A DNA stretch of 35,646 bases from Euryarchaeota archaeon RBG_19FT_COMBO_69_17 (GCA_001800825.1 MGWD01000066.1:844-36489); one strand, 5' to 3'. Shown: positions 15,423-24,905, counted from the stretch's first letter. Notes: generated by a model from the letters alone, not told the origin. Made by a program: numbers and translations.

Positions 15423-16142
15423 ATGGAAGTCGAGGTGCCCCTCGTCCACTCCTACGTGGACGGTCTCGACAAGATTCTGGGGGGCGGCGTCCCGAAGGGG
15501 AGCACGGTCCTCGTCGCCGGCACGCCGGGCACGATGAAGACGTCCCTCATCCTGTGGGTCATGAACGAGAACGCGAAGCGCCACGGGACGAAGGGGCTCT
15601 ACGTGAGCCTGGAGCAGGACGCGGACAGCCTCCGGACGGGCGCGGCGCGGATGGGGATGACGGACCTCCAGGAATCCCGCGTGTACATCCTCGACATGGG
15701 GCAGCTCCGGCGGGGCCTGTTCCGCGCGGAGAGCTCGAAGGACTGGGTCACGATCCTCCTCGAGATCATCAAGGAGGCCGTCACGTCGAGCGGGTACGGG
15801 ATGCTCGCCCTCGACAGCCTCGAGGCCCTGTACGCCCTCGCGGACCTGAAGGCCCCGCGGCGGGAGATGTTCCACCTCCTCGGGAGCCTCAAGGAGCTCG
15901 GCCTCACGACGTTCCTCATCGCGGAGACGCCCTTCGGGTCGTCGCGGCTCACCCAGTGGGGGGAGGACTTCCTGTGCGACGGGATCCTCCATCTCCGCAT
16001 GGTCGACGTCGGGGAGGCGGAGGCCCAGCTCCGCCTGCGGTGCGTGAAGATGCGCTTCATGAACCACGACCGGAGCGCCCTCGCCCTGAACCACGATGGC
16101 GAGAAGTTCTTCGTCAGCCATGTGATCTCGCGGAAGAAGTGA
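15423..16142 (+). CDS. RAD55/KaiC-like ATPase (paralog 2)
   Basis: GGGVPKGSTVLVAGTPGTMKTSLIL, LYVSLEQDADSL, GMLALDSLEALYAL, RLRCVKMRFMNHDRS. Confidence 0.9.
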   Translation: MEVEVPLVHSYVDGLDKILGGGVPKGSTVLVAGTPGTMKTSLILWVMNENAKRHGTKGLYVSLEQDADSLRTGAARMGMTDLQESRVYILDMGQLRRGLFRAESSKDWVTILLEIIKEAVTSSGYGMLALDSLEALYALADLKAPRREMFHLLGSLKELGLTTFLIAETPFGSSRLTQWGEDFLCDGILHLRMVDVGEAEAQLRLRCVKMRFMNHDRSALALNHDGEKFFVSHVISRKK

Positions 16143-16197
16143 GCCGCGACGGGAAGGCGGGGAAAGGTTCTTGGCGGCCCGGGGCCGTCCTGCGTCG

Positions 16198-16611
16198 ATG
16201 TTCACCCCGGGCGGCGTGGACCGCTGGGTCTCCTTCGAGCTCGGGCGGATCAACGACGGGCTCGTCGTGGAGCGGAAGAGCCTCGCGGCCCTGCGCCGAG
16301 AGGCGCGGCCCGCGTGCCGGACGCGGTCCGGGGACGAGCATCTCTTCGATCGGCAGGTCCTCGAGCGCCTCGCGGGCCTCCTCACGGCGGACGAGGCGGG
16401 CACCCTACGGCTGCCCGTGACCCTTATCGCCTCCGGGGACCTCGGGGACAGCGTCGTCCTCTCGGACGCCCTCGGGGCCAAGGCGATCCGCGCCCTCGAG
16501 GGGTTCGGAGAGGCGTTCCCGTACCGGGACGGGCGGATGGTCCTCCCGCACTCCCTCGCCCTCGAGGTCGTGCGGACGGCGGGCGGCGCGGTCCAGATCG
16601 CGTTCGGCTGA
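16198..16611 (+). CDS. UPF0216 (DUF61) family protein
   Basis: RWVSFELGRINDGLVVERKSLAALRREARPACRTRSGDEHLFDRQVLERLAGLL. Confidence 0.85.
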   Translation: MFTPGGVDRWVSFELGRINDGLVVERKSLAALRREARPACRTRSGDEHLFDRQVLERLAGLLTADEAGTLRLPVTLIASGDLGDSVVLSDALGAKAIRALEGFGEAFPYRDGRMVLPHSLALEVVRTAGGAVQIAFG

Positions 16612-16618
16612 GGCCGGC

Positions 16619-17053
16619 CTACGCCTCGTCCGACTTCCCCTTCCGGGACGCCCAGAAGTCCTCGGGGACGTCGTCGTAGACGGAGGCGGCCTTCGCGGCC
16701 TCCTCCTTCGCCTTCTGGGCCGCGACGAGCTCCGCGATCCGGTCCTTCCGGAACATCCAGTAGTGGATCCGCCACTCCCGGCCGTCGTAGAGGGTCGTCT
16801 CCTCCCTCTCCGTCGTCAGGATCCCGGAGTCCTCGAGCATGTAGAACGCGTCCCGGTCCTCCGGCTCCAGGACGTTGTCGATGATCCGCTCGGAGTAGCC
16901 GAAGAAGTTGAGGACGTGCTGGGCCATGGACCGGGCCTCTTCCTCCTTCATCCCGGTCCGGTCGATCGAGTTCTTGATCGCCCGCGTGAGGTCGTCGACG
17001 GAGAGGGTCCCGGCGGGGCCGCGCTCCGGTTTCGTCTTGATCGCCATGGGCAC
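16619..17053 (-). CDS. DUF6015-like hypothetical protein
   Basis: LTRAIKNSIDRTGMKEEEARSMAQHVLNFFGYSERIIDNVLEPEDRDAFYMLEDSGILTTEREETTLYDGREWRIHYWM. Confidence 0.75.
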   Translation of the reverse strand: MPMAIKTKPERGPAGTLSVDDLTRAIKNSIDRTGMKEEEARSMAQHVLNFFGYSERIIDNVLEPEDRDAFYMLEDSGILTTEREETTLYDGREWRIHYWMFRKDRIAELVAAQKAKEEAAKAASVYDDVPEDFWASRKGKSDEA

Positions 17054-17141
17054 CCTCGGGGCGTTCCAATGGGGGCGACGGGCTATTTAACCCTTCGGCC
17101 CCTCTGTCTCCCGTTGATTATCAACCTTCCCTCCGGGGTGC

Positions 17142-18050
17142 GTGCAAAGGGTTAACGAGCGCGGGGCCCTTGTCCGTATCCGGATGGCCCAGGGCGTCGA
17201 GTGGGTCGGGCCCGCCGCGAGTCCGGAGGAGCCGTCGCGGGTCCCGCCTGAGGTCCAGGACGAGGTCCGCGAGCTCCGGGACCAGGTCCGCCGCCTCCAG
17301 GAACAGGTGAACGCCCTCGCGGCCCGCCCGAAGGCAGGGGGCCGGATCCCGACCCACGTCGCGGGCCTCGACGCGGCCCTCGAAGGCGGCATCCCCCGCG
17401 GCCACGTCGTCCTCCTCGCGGGCCCGACCGGGGCGATGAAGACGTCCCTCGCCCTGTACGCCGTCGTGAAGAACCGCGCGGCGGGGGCGCGCGGGCTCTA
17501 CGTGACGATCGAGGAGGGGCGGGACTCCCTCATCCAGACGATGCGCCGCCTCGGCCTCTCGGAGGGGGACGAGTTCCTCGTCGACGTCGCGCGGCTCCGC
17601 CTCGAGCGGACGTCCGCGGAGGACGTGCGGGATTGGATGCGCGTCCTGCGGGACTACCTCGCCCGGCGGCACGAGCGGGAGGCCCTCGGCCTCGTCGTGA
17701 TCGACTCCCTCAACGCCCTCCTCGCCCTCGCGCCCGGGGCGGAGGCCCGCGGGGAGCTGTTCACGTTCTTCACGTTCCTGCGGTCCCTCGGGGCGACGTC
17801 GATCCTCGTCGAGGAGCAGGACCCCGCGGCCCCGCGGGTGGACCCCCAGGCCTCCTTCCTCGCGGACGGCGTCCTCGAACTGCGGTTCAGCGGGGCGGGG
17901 GAGGGCCGCGTCCAGCTCCTCCTCCGCTGCGCGAAGATGCGCCACACGCGGCACTCGAGGGACTACTTCGTCCTCCACCACGACGGCAAGAGGTTCGTCG
18001 CGAACCCCTACGAGGCCCCCCGCGGGCGGCGCTGGGGCCGCCGCGGCTGA
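17142..18050 (+). CDS. RAD55/KaiC-like ATPase with N-terminal coiled coil (paralog 3); alternative start 17184
   Basis: EVRELRDQVRRLQEQVNALA coiled coil; GGIPRGHVVLLAGPTGAMKTSLALY; LYVTIEEGRDSL; LGLVVIDSLNALLAL; LLRCAKMRHTRHSRDYFVL. Confidence 0.9.
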   Translation: MQRVNERGALVRIRMAQGVEWVGPAASPEEPSRVPPEVQDEVRELRDQVRRLQEQVNALAARPKAGGRIPTHVAGLDAALEGGIPRGHVVLLAGPTGAMKTSLALYAVVKNRAAGARGLYVTIEEGRDSLIQTMRRLGLSEGDEFLVDVARLRLERTSAEDVRDWMRVLRDYLARRHEREALGLVVIDSLNALLALAPGAEARGELFTFFTFLRSLGATSILVEEQDPAAPRVDPQASFLADGVLELRFSGAGEGRVQLLLRCAKMRHTRHSRDYFVLHHDGKRFVANPYEAPRGRRWGRRG

Positions 18051-18052
18051 GC

Positions 18053-18439
18053 TCAGAAGTTGCCCTTGATCTTCGCCCGGTCGATCTTGATCCCCGCGGG
18101 CGTGGCCATGAGCATGTTCTTGCCCACGACGGCGACGTCGCCCCCGCAATCCCGGACCGCGCTCTTGAGCTCCGCGGTGATCCGCTTCAGGGCGAGCTCG
18201 TCGCTCGAGACGCTCGTGTAGTCCAGGACGAGGATGTTCCCGTTGTACACGTGGGTCGCGAGGTCGTTCACGTCCTCGTAGCGGTAGATCTCCGCGACTT
18301 TCACGAGGTGCTCCACGGGCTCCCCGAGCCCGCCGCCCTCGCCTTCGAAGCTCAGCTCACCCAGGTCGATGTACGTGTCCGCGTCCGCGGCGGAGCCGCC
18401 CTCCGCGAGGCGCTTGAACGGCTTCTTGATGAAGGCCAT
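18053..18439 (-). CDS. sepF: Cell division protein SepF
   Basis: N-terminal amphipathic MAFIKKPFKRLA; YIDLGEL...VKVAEIYRYEDVNDLATHVYNGNILVLDYTSVSSDELALKRITAELKSAVRDCGGDVAVVGKNMLMATPAGIKIDR. Confidence 0.93.
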   Translation of the reverse strand: MAFIKKPFKRLAEGGSAADADTYIDLGELSFEGEGGGLGEPVEHLVKVAEIYRYEDVNDLATHVYNGNILVLDYTSVSSDELALKRITAELKSAVRDCGGDVAVVGKNMLMATPAGIKIDRAKIKGNF

Positions 18440-18648
18440 CCCGAATCCCTTCTGTGAAGGCGCATATCCAGCGCCACGAATTTAAAGATATCGGGGTCGG
18501 CCCGACGCCCCGCGGGGCAGCGCCGCGACGGGAGAGAGTTCCATAGACATAGCTGGATAATAACCGTGGGCGGGAGTGACACGGTCTCCCTCGGCACTCG
18601 TTCCGCGCATAACGTTTAAGAAGGAGGGGCCTTTGTCGCCTGCGTCCC

Positions 18649-19593
18649 ATGGCCTACGACGTGGTCATCGTGGGAGGGGGGCCCGCGGGCCTCACGGCCG
18701 GCATCTACGCGCGCACGCGCAAGCTGTCGACCCTCATCCTCGAGGCCCAGGCCGTCGGCGGGCAGCTCTCCTGGCTCTACCCGACGAAGTCCGTGTACGA
18801 CTACCCGAGCCACATCGCGATCGAGGGGAAGGAGCTCGGGGACCTGTTCGTCGTCCACGCCCGGGAGAGCGGCGCGGAGATCGCCCACGAGGAGGTCGTC
18901 GACCTCAAGAGGCTCAAGTCGGGCTTCCGGCTCACGACGAAGTCCGGGGCCGCGTACGAGGCGAAGACGATCCTCCTCGCGATGGGGATGGGGCTCTTCG
19001 AGCCCAAGCGCCTCGGGATCCCGGGGGAGGCGGAGTTCGAGGGACGCGGGGTCGAGTACCGCGTCCGGGACCGCCACGAGTACAAGGACCGCCGGGTCCT
19101 CGTCGTCGGGGGCGGGGACAGCGCCCTCGAGATCGCCCTCGAGATCGTCGCGTCCGCGCAGCAGGTCATCCTCGTCCACCGCCGGGGGGAGTTCCGGGCC
19201 ATGGAGAAGAACGTCGAGGCGGTCCTCAAGTCCCCCGTGAAGGTCCTCTACAACGCGGAGGTCACGTTCATCGAGGGGGACGACCGGGTGCGCCGGGCCG
19301 TCGTGTACGACAACCGCACCCTGAAGAAGTCCCAGTTCGAGATCGACGGGGTCCTCGTGAACATCGGCTTCGAGCCCAAGTCGACGCCCCTCCCCCGATG
19401 GGGGATCGAGCTCGAGGGGGAGCGGCTCATCAAGGTGAAGGCCGACATGTCGACGTCCGTCGAGGGGATCTACGCGTGCGGGGACATCGTCTCGTACCCC
19501 GGGAAGGACAAGCGGATCGTGACCGCGTGCGGGGAGGCCGTCACCGCGATCATGTCCGTGTACAAGCACCTCAGGTCCCCGTACTGGGCGTGA
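18649..19593 (+). CDS. Thioredoxin-reductase-fold FAD/NAD(P) oxidoreductase without CxxC, ferredoxin-NADP reductase type II-like
   Basis: YDVVIVGGGPAGLTAGIYAR; VLVVGGGDSALEIAL; NIGFEPKSTPLPRWGIELE; GIYACGDIVSYPGKDKRIVTACGEAVTAI; redox CxxC position reads VEYRVRDRHEYKD. Confidence 0.9.
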   Translation: MAYDVVIVGGGPAGLTAGIYARTRKLSTLILEAQAVGGQLSWLYPTKSVYDYPSHIAIEGKELGDLFVVHARESGAEIAHEEVVDLKRLKSGFRLTTKSGAAYEAKTILLAMGMGLFEPKRLGIPGEAEFEGRGVEYRVRDRHEYKDRRVLVVGGGDSALEIALEIVASAQQVILVHRRGEFRAMEKNVEAVLKSPVKVLYNAEVTFIEGDDRVRRAVVYDNRTLKKSQFEIDGVLVNIGFEPKSTPLPRWGIELEGERLIKVKADMSTSVEGIYACGDIVSYPGKDKRIVTACGEAVTAIMSVYKHLRSPYWA

Positions 19594-20236
19594 GGGCCCG
19601 GAGCAGGGGCGGCAGGGCGGCGGGCGTCTCGACGAGATGGGCGACCCCCGCCGCCTCGAGGCGCCGCCGGCCGCCGTAGCCCCACGTGACCCCGATCGTC
19701 CGGGCCCCCGCGGCCTTCCCCGCGAGGACGTCGTTCTCCGTGTCCCCGACGATCGCGCACGCGTCGACCGGGATCCGCAGGATGTCCGCCGCTCGGAGGA
19801 CCCCATCCGGGGCGGGCTTCTTCCGCGCGACCTGGTCCCCGCCGACGACGGCCCCGAAGCGGTCGAGGAGGTCGGCGAGGCGGAGGGCCTCCCGGCTTGC
19901 GGAGCTCGCCTTGTTGCTCACCGCGGCGACGGCCCATGGCCCCAGGGACGCGAGCATCTCGGGGACCCCTGGGAAGGCCCGCACCCCGTGGGCGAGGATC
20001 GCCATCTCCTCCTCGATGAAGGCGGCCGCGATCCGCGGGACGTCCGCCGGGGGGACGTGGAACCCCTCCGAGAGGATCCGGTCGAAGGGGAACCCGATCC
20101 ACGGGGTGATCGCGTCCAGGGAGACCGGGGGCCGGCCCGCGCGGGCGAGGGCCGCGTTGAAGGCGCGGGCCCACTCCTCCCTCGTGTCGAGGAGGGTCCC
20201 GTCGATGTCGAACAGGACGCCGCGCAGGGCGCGCAC
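19571..20236 (-). CDS. HAD-superfamily phosphatase (phosphoglycolate phosphatase-like)
   Basis: GVLFDIDGTLLDTREEWARAF ... AVSNKASSASREAL ... RKKPAPDGVLRAADIL ... AIVGDTENDVLAGKAAGARTIGVTWGYG. Confidence 0.93.
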   Translation of the reverse strand: MRALRGVLFDIDGTLLDTREEWARAFNAALARAGRPPVSLDAITPWIGFPFDRILSEGFHVPPADVPRIAAAFIEEEMAILAHGVRAFPGVPEMLASLGPWAVAAVSNKASSASREALRLADLLDRFGAVVGGDQVARKKPAPDGVLRAADILRIPVDACAIVGDTENDVLAGKAAGARTIGVTWGYGGRRRLEAAGVAHLVETPAALPPLLRALTPSTGT

Positions 20237-20237
20237 G

Positions 20238-20732
20238 TCACGCCTCCTCAGGGAGACGCCAGAGGTCGTCCCCGACGTGGTGGAGGGTCTCGATCGCCTT
20301 CCCCCGCTCCTCTCGCGCCATCGTCGGCCCGTCCATCAGGGCGCGCCCGACGGCGAGGGGCCGCCCGTGCGTCTCGTCCCGCACCCAGACGAGGTCCCCC
20401 GCCGCGATCCCCGGGTCCGCCTCGACGATCCCGGGCGCCATGACGTCGGCCCCGTTGTACACGAAGGGCACGGCGCCCATGTCCACGGTCACCGCGCGCC
20501 GCTTCGCGGGGCGGGCGAGGAGGGCCCGGACCGTCGGGGCGACCGCGTCCCCGTCGAGGAGGGCGAGGGCGTCCTCCCCCAGGAGGAGGAGCCTCATCTC
20601 GCCCGCCTCCGCCTCGTCGAGGGCGGCGTCGTCCGGCGGGACGTCCATCCCGAAGTCCGCGGCGAGCCGGGCGAGCCATGCGGACGCCTCCTTGCGCCGG
20701 AGCCGCGTGCGCCGTCGGATCCGCAGGGCCAC
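20238..20732 (-). CDS. PUA-domain RNA-binding protein (DUF1947/MCT-1-like)
   Basis: RRKEASAWLARLAADFG ... VTVDMGAVPFVYNGADVMAPGIVEADPGIAAGDLVWVRDETHGRPLAVGRALM. Confidence 0.9.
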   Translation of the reverse strand: MALRIRRRTRLRRKEASAWLARLAADFGMDVPPDDAALDEAEAGEMRLLLLGEDALALLDGDAVAPTVRALLARPAKRRAVTVDMGAVPFVYNGADVMAPGIVEADPGIAAGDLVWVRDETHGRPLAVGRALMDGPTMAREERGKAIETLHHVGDDLWRLPEEA

Positions 20733-20807
20733 GGGACGCGGGATGCGGCGGCGGGAGATAATGGTTCCCCGCGGAGCATTTCTATCGAGCCATGCGTATA
20801 GAAGTCG

Positions 20808-22937
20808 TCACGCCGTGGCCGCTCCCGTCTCCGCGCGGAGCTTCCGGGCCCGTTCCGACGTCGGGTTCATCCGGAGGGCGCCGTCGAGGAGCCGCTGGGC
20901 CTTCGCCTCCCGCCCGAGGCGGCGGCACGCGACGGCCGCGTCGCACCAGTACTCCTCGTCGTCGGGGTTGAGCCCGATCGCGGCGTCGAAGGCCGCGAGG
21001 GCCTCCCGGTCCCGCCCGAGGTCGAGGAGGAGATGTCCCTTCCGATGGAAGGGCACGTCCCGGGCCTCCCGGGCGTCGGCCGCCGCGGCGTCGCACGCGG
21101 CGACGGCCTCGTCCTTCCGCCCGAGGGCCGCGAGGGCCTCCGCCCGGACGAGGAGGAGCTCCGCGGTCGCGTCGTCCGTTGGCGCCGCCCGCAGGGCCTC
21201 GTCGGCCCGGCCGAGGGCCAAGAAGGCCCGCGCGAGCTCCGCCCGCGCCTCCGGGGCCGGGGCGAGGGCGACGGCCTTCTCGAGGAGGGGGACCGCGTCC
21301 GCGGGCGTCCCGAGGGCGATCCGCGCGCGGCCCGCGACGAGCCACGCGGACGCGTCTTGAGGGGCGGCCTCCCGGGCCCGGTCCGCAGGGCCGACCGCAT
21401 CCGCGGTCCGTCCGGATCGGAGGAGGAGGGACGCGAGCCGGACGAGGGGCTCCGCCCTGTCCTCCTTGGACGCCGCGAACGCGTACGCGTCGAGGGCCTC
21501 CGGGATCCGCTCGAGCTCTTCGAGGAGCTTCCCCTTGAGGAGGAGGACCTCCGCGTGCTCCGGCTCGAGTTCGAGGGCGGCGTCGAAGCACCGGAGGGCC
21601 TCCGCGTAGCAGCGCTCCGCCTCGAGGGCGTTCCCCATCTCCTCGAGGACCCGCCCGCGGAAGATCCAGGCCTCGTCGTAGCCGGGGTTCAGGATGAGGG
21701 CGTTGTTGAGGGCGTCCCGGGCGTCCTCGAGCCGCCCGAGGTTGTGGAGGACCTCCGCCTTCGCCATCCACGCGTGATCGTAGTTCGGGTTCAGCTCGAG
21801 GCTCTGGGCGACGAGCTCGAGGCCCTCCTCGTGCCGCCCGAGCTTGCCGAGGGCGTGGCCCTTCGCGTACAGGGCGTAGTCGAAGTCGGGGCGGATCTCG
21901 AGGGACTTGTCGTGGTACTTGATCGACTCCGCGTGCCGGGCCATCTTGTTCAGAGCGTTCCCGATGTTGTTCCACGCGATCTCGTACTTCGGGTTCACCT
22001 CGAGGGCCTTCTCGAAGTACGGGATCGACGGCTCGTACCGCCCGAGGTTGTAGAGGGCGTTCCCGAGGTTGTTCCAGAGGACCTCGTCCCCCCGATCGAG
22101 CTCCGTCGCCTGGGTGTACGCGACGACGGCCTCCTCGAGGCGGTTGATCCCGTGGAGGGTGTAGCCCTTGTTGTACCACGCCTGCTTGTAGCGCGGGTTG
22201 ATCTGCAGGGCGCGGTCGTAGCAGCGCAGGGCCTCGTCGTGGATCCCGAGCATGAAGAACGTGAAGCCCTTGTTGTTCCACGCCTCCTCGTTGAGCGGGT
22301 TCAGGGCGAGGGCCTTGTCGTACGCCTCGATCGCCTCCTCGTACTGCTCCGCGGAGTACAGGGCGTTCCCGAGGCCGCACCACGCGCGCTCGTCCTTCGG
22401 GTTGAGGGCTGTCGCCGCCCGGTACGCCTCCACGGCCTCCTCCGTCTTCCCGACCTCCTCGAGGAGGTGGCCCTTCCGCGCCCAGGCGTCCGCGTCCGTC
22501 GTGTCGACGCGGCCGAGGTCCTCGTACACGGAGAGGGCGGCCTTCGTGCGGCCCAGGCGGGCGAGGGCGAGGGCCTTGTCGTGGAGGGCTTCCGGATACC
22601 CGGGGCGGATCGCGAGGGCGCGGTCGTACGCGTCCACGGCGCGGTCGAGGCGTTCGAGGTACGCGTACGCGTTCCCGAGGTTGTACCACGCGATCTCGTA
22701 GTCCGGCTTGAGGGCCACGGCCCGCTCGTACGCGTCGACGGCCTCCTCGTGCCGGCCGAGGCTGTCGAGGGCCACCCCCTTGTTGTTCCACACGACGTGG
22801 TCCTCGTACCCGAGGGCGACCGCGCGGTCGTAGTGGGGCAGGGCGTCCGCGTAGCGCCGCGCGTCGCAGAGGGCGTTCCCTTCGAGGAATTCCGCCTCGC
22901 CGGATGCGAGGTCGCCGGGGCCCGCGGGGCGCGCCAT
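20808..22937 (-). CDS. Large TPR-repeat protein (709 aa)
   Basis: Many ~34-aa TPR units, e.g. YEIAWYNLGNAYAYLERLDRAVDAYDRALAIRPGYPEALHDKALALARLGR. Confidence 0.95.
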   Translation of the reverse strand: MARPAGPGDLASGEAEFLEGNALCDARRYADALPHYDRAVALGYEDHVVWNNKGVALDSLGRHEEAVDAYERAVALKPDYEIAWYNLGNAYAYLERLDRAVDAYDRALAIRPGYPEALHDKALALARLGRTKAALSVYEDLGRVDTTDADAWARKGHLLEEVGKTEEAVEAYRAATALNPKDERAWCGLGNALYSAEQYEEAIEAYDKALALNPLNEEAWNNKGFTFFMLGIHDEALRCYDRALQINPRYKQAWYNKGYTLHGINRLEEAVVAYTQATELDRGDEVLWNNLGNALYNLGRYEPSIPYFEKALEVNPKYEIAWNNIGNALNKMARHAESIKYHDKSLEIRPDFDYALYAKGHALGKLGRHEEGLELVAQSLELNPNYDHAWMAKAEVLHNLGRLEDARDALNNALILNPGYDEAWIFRGRVLEEMGNALEAERCYAEALRCFDAALELEPEHAEVLLLKGKLLEELERIPEALDAYAFAASKEDRAEPLVRLASLLLRSGRTADAVGPADRAREAAPQDASAWLVAGRARIALGTPADAVPLLEKAVALAPAPEARAELARAFLALGRADEALRAAPTDDATAELLLVRAEALAALGRKDEAVAACDAAAADAREARDVPFHRKGHLLLDLGRDREALAAFDAAIGLNPDDEEYWCDAAVACRRLGREAKAQRLLDGALRMNPTSERARKLRAETGAATA

Positions 22938-23063
22938 TCCGCGCGTCCATCCGGGGTGGCGGGCATAAAGGTTCCGCGGTCGAGGTCAGGGATGAGAGCG
23001 TCGCGGAGCGGGGGACTCATCTTTAAGTAGAGACATCCCCTTGGAGCCGGCCCGAGGCGACCC

Positions 23064-24140
23064 GTGTCGACGATGGACGTGGACTCCTTCTCGAAATCGA
23101 AGGCGATGGAGCTCCCCCGGAACGTCGTCGTCGGGCACGACGCGATCCACCAGGTCGGGGAGGTCTGCGCGAGCCTCAAGCTCGGCCGCAAAGCCCTCCT
23201 CGTCGCCGACACCACGACGATGAAGATCGCGGGGAACACGGCCGTCAAGAGCCTCGCGGACCGGAAGATCCGCGCGACGGAGTTCCTCATCCCCGACGCG
23301 ACGTGGGAGGAGGTCAAGGAAGCGGAGGCGAGCATCCGGAAGGGGGAGCTCGACTTCGCCCTCGGGGTCGGGGGCGGCCGATCGATCGACGTCGCGAAGT
23401 GCGCGTCCTTCAACGCGGGCGTCCCGTTCGTCAGCGTGCCCACGGCGGCGTCCCACGACGGCGTCGTGTCGTCCCGGGCGTCGATCACGAAGAAGGGGGA
23501 GAAGGTGAGCCTCGCGGCCCACACGCCGATCGCCGTCATCATGGACACAGGGATCATCGCCGAATCCCCGTTCCGCCTCTTGGCCGCGGGATGCGGGGAC
23601 ATCATCTCGAACCTCACCGCGGTGAAGGACTGGGCCCTCGCCCGGAACCTGCGGAACGAGTACTACTCCTCGTACGCGGCCTCGTTGAGCGAGCTCGCCG
23701 CGCGGCTCGTGATCGAGAACGCGTCGAACATCAAGCCCCGCCTCGAGGAGAGCGCGTGGTTCGTGTGCAAGGCCCTCGTGTCGTCGGGCGTCGCGATGTC
23801 GATCGCCGGCTCCTCCCGGCCGGCCTCGGGGAGCGAGCACAAGTTCTCCCACGCCCTGGACCGGGTCGCGAAGAAGCCCGGCCTCCACGGGGAGCAGTGC
23901 GGGGTCGGCACGATCATGATGATGTACCTCCACGGGGGGACCTGGCAGGAGGTCCGGGACGCCCTCCTCGCGATCGGCGCGCCGACGACCGCGCGGGCGC
24001 TCGGGGTGACGGACGAGGAGGTCGTCAAGGCGCTCGTCCATGCCCACGAGATCTACAAGGAACGCTACACGATCCTCGGGGACGAGGGCCTGACCCAGGA
24101 CGCGGCGGAGCGGCTCGCACGGATCACGAAGGTCATCTGA
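23064..24140 (+). CDS. egsA: sn-glycerol-1-phosphate dehydrogenase
   Basis: MELPRNVVVGHDAIHQVGEVC ... DFALGVGGGRSIDVAKCASFNAGVPFVSVPTAASHDGVVSSRASI ... SGSEHKFSHALD ... HGEQCGVGTIMMMYLHG. Confidence 0.97.
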   Translation: MSTMDVDSFSKSKAMELPRNVVVGHDAIHQVGEVCASLKLGRKALLVADTTTMKIAGNTAVKSLADRKIRATEFLIPDATWEEVKEAEASIRKGELDFALGVGGGRSIDVAKCASFNAGVPFVSVPTAASHDGVVSSRASITKKGEKVSLAAHTPIAVIMDTGIIAESPFRLLAAGCGDIISNLTAVKDWALARNLRNEYYSSYAASLSELAARLVIENASNIKPRLEESAWFVCKALVSSGVAMSIAGSSRPASGSEHKFSHALDRVAKKPGLHGEQCGVGTIMMMYLHGGTWQEVRDALLAIGAPTTARALGVTDEEVVKALVHAHEIYKERYTILGDEGLTQDAAERLARITKVI

Positions 24141-24152
24141 GCCGCGACCCGC

Positions 24153-24905
24153 CTACGGGCCGTCGGCCGAGAGCACGCCGAACCGGTCGAGCTCGCGGAG
24201 GATCCGGGGGACGATCGTCTCCGCTTCGATCGTGAGGCCGTACCTCCGGAAGTAGCCCCCGAGGGCCCTGAGGCCGTGGCGCAGGGCGTCCGAGGCGACC
24301 GTGAGGCGCCGCCACGGGACCCCGCCGAAGCGGTCCACGCGGATCCCGTCCGAGAAGTCGATGAACCAGGCATGGCCGTCGTGCACGAGGACGTTGAACG
24401 CGCTGAGGTCCCCGTGGACCACGCCGGCGCGGGCGAGGGCCTCCACGGACCCGAGGAGCTCCTCGAGGAACGGCGCGGGCTCGTCGAGTCGGACGTCCTG
24501 GAGGCGCGGGGCCGGACCGTCCGCGTCGCCGAGATAGCGCATCGCGAGCATGTTCTCCACGCGGCGGGCCGGCGTGGGCACGCGGACGCCCGCCTTCCAG
24601 GCCTGCCGGAGGAGCTCGAACTCGTGGGCCGCGATCCACGCCATCATGTCGACCTTCGTCGGCCGGCCGCCCCGGTGGGACGTCCGGAAGAGGCGGTACA
24701 CCTTGATCGCGATCGGGGCGTCCCCGAGGCGGGCGAGGAAGACGGTCGCCTCCTTGCCTGCGCTGAGCGGGCCCACGACCTCCGTCGCGAGCCCCGCGGA
24801 CAGGATCGAGTCGACGACGGACCCGTGGGAGGGCTCCTGGGTCTCCAAGGTCCCCGCGCGGATCCGCCACCGGACGCTCGCGTCCAGGTAGGGGTCGTTC
24901 GGCAT
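24153..24905 (-). CDS. RIO-type atypical serine/threonine kinase
   Basis: LSAGKEATVFLARLGDAPIAIKVYRL ... AGVVHGDLSAFNVLVHDGHAWFIDFSDGI. Confidence 0.93.
   Translation of the reverse strand: MPNDPYLDASVRWRIRAGTLETQEPSHGSVVDSILSAGLATEVVGPLSAGKEATVFLARLGDAPIAIKVYRLFRTSHRGGRPTKVDMMAWIAAHEFELLRQAWKAGVRVPTPARRVENMLAMRYLGDADGPAPRLQDVRLDEPAPFLEELLGSVEALARAGVVHGDLSAFNVLVHDGHAWFIDFSDGIRVDRFGGVPWRRLTVASDALRHGLRALGGYFRRYGLTIEAETIVPRILRELDRFGVLSADGP

Noticed and set aside
15222-17069. 615-aa minus-strand ORF
   Set aside because: Shadow of RAD55-like paralog 2 and UPF0216, no family resemblance.
21033-23030. 665-aa plus-strand ORF
   Set aside because: Antisense shadow of the TPR gene; repetitive Val/Glu/Arg/Gly composition mirrors the TPR periodicity.
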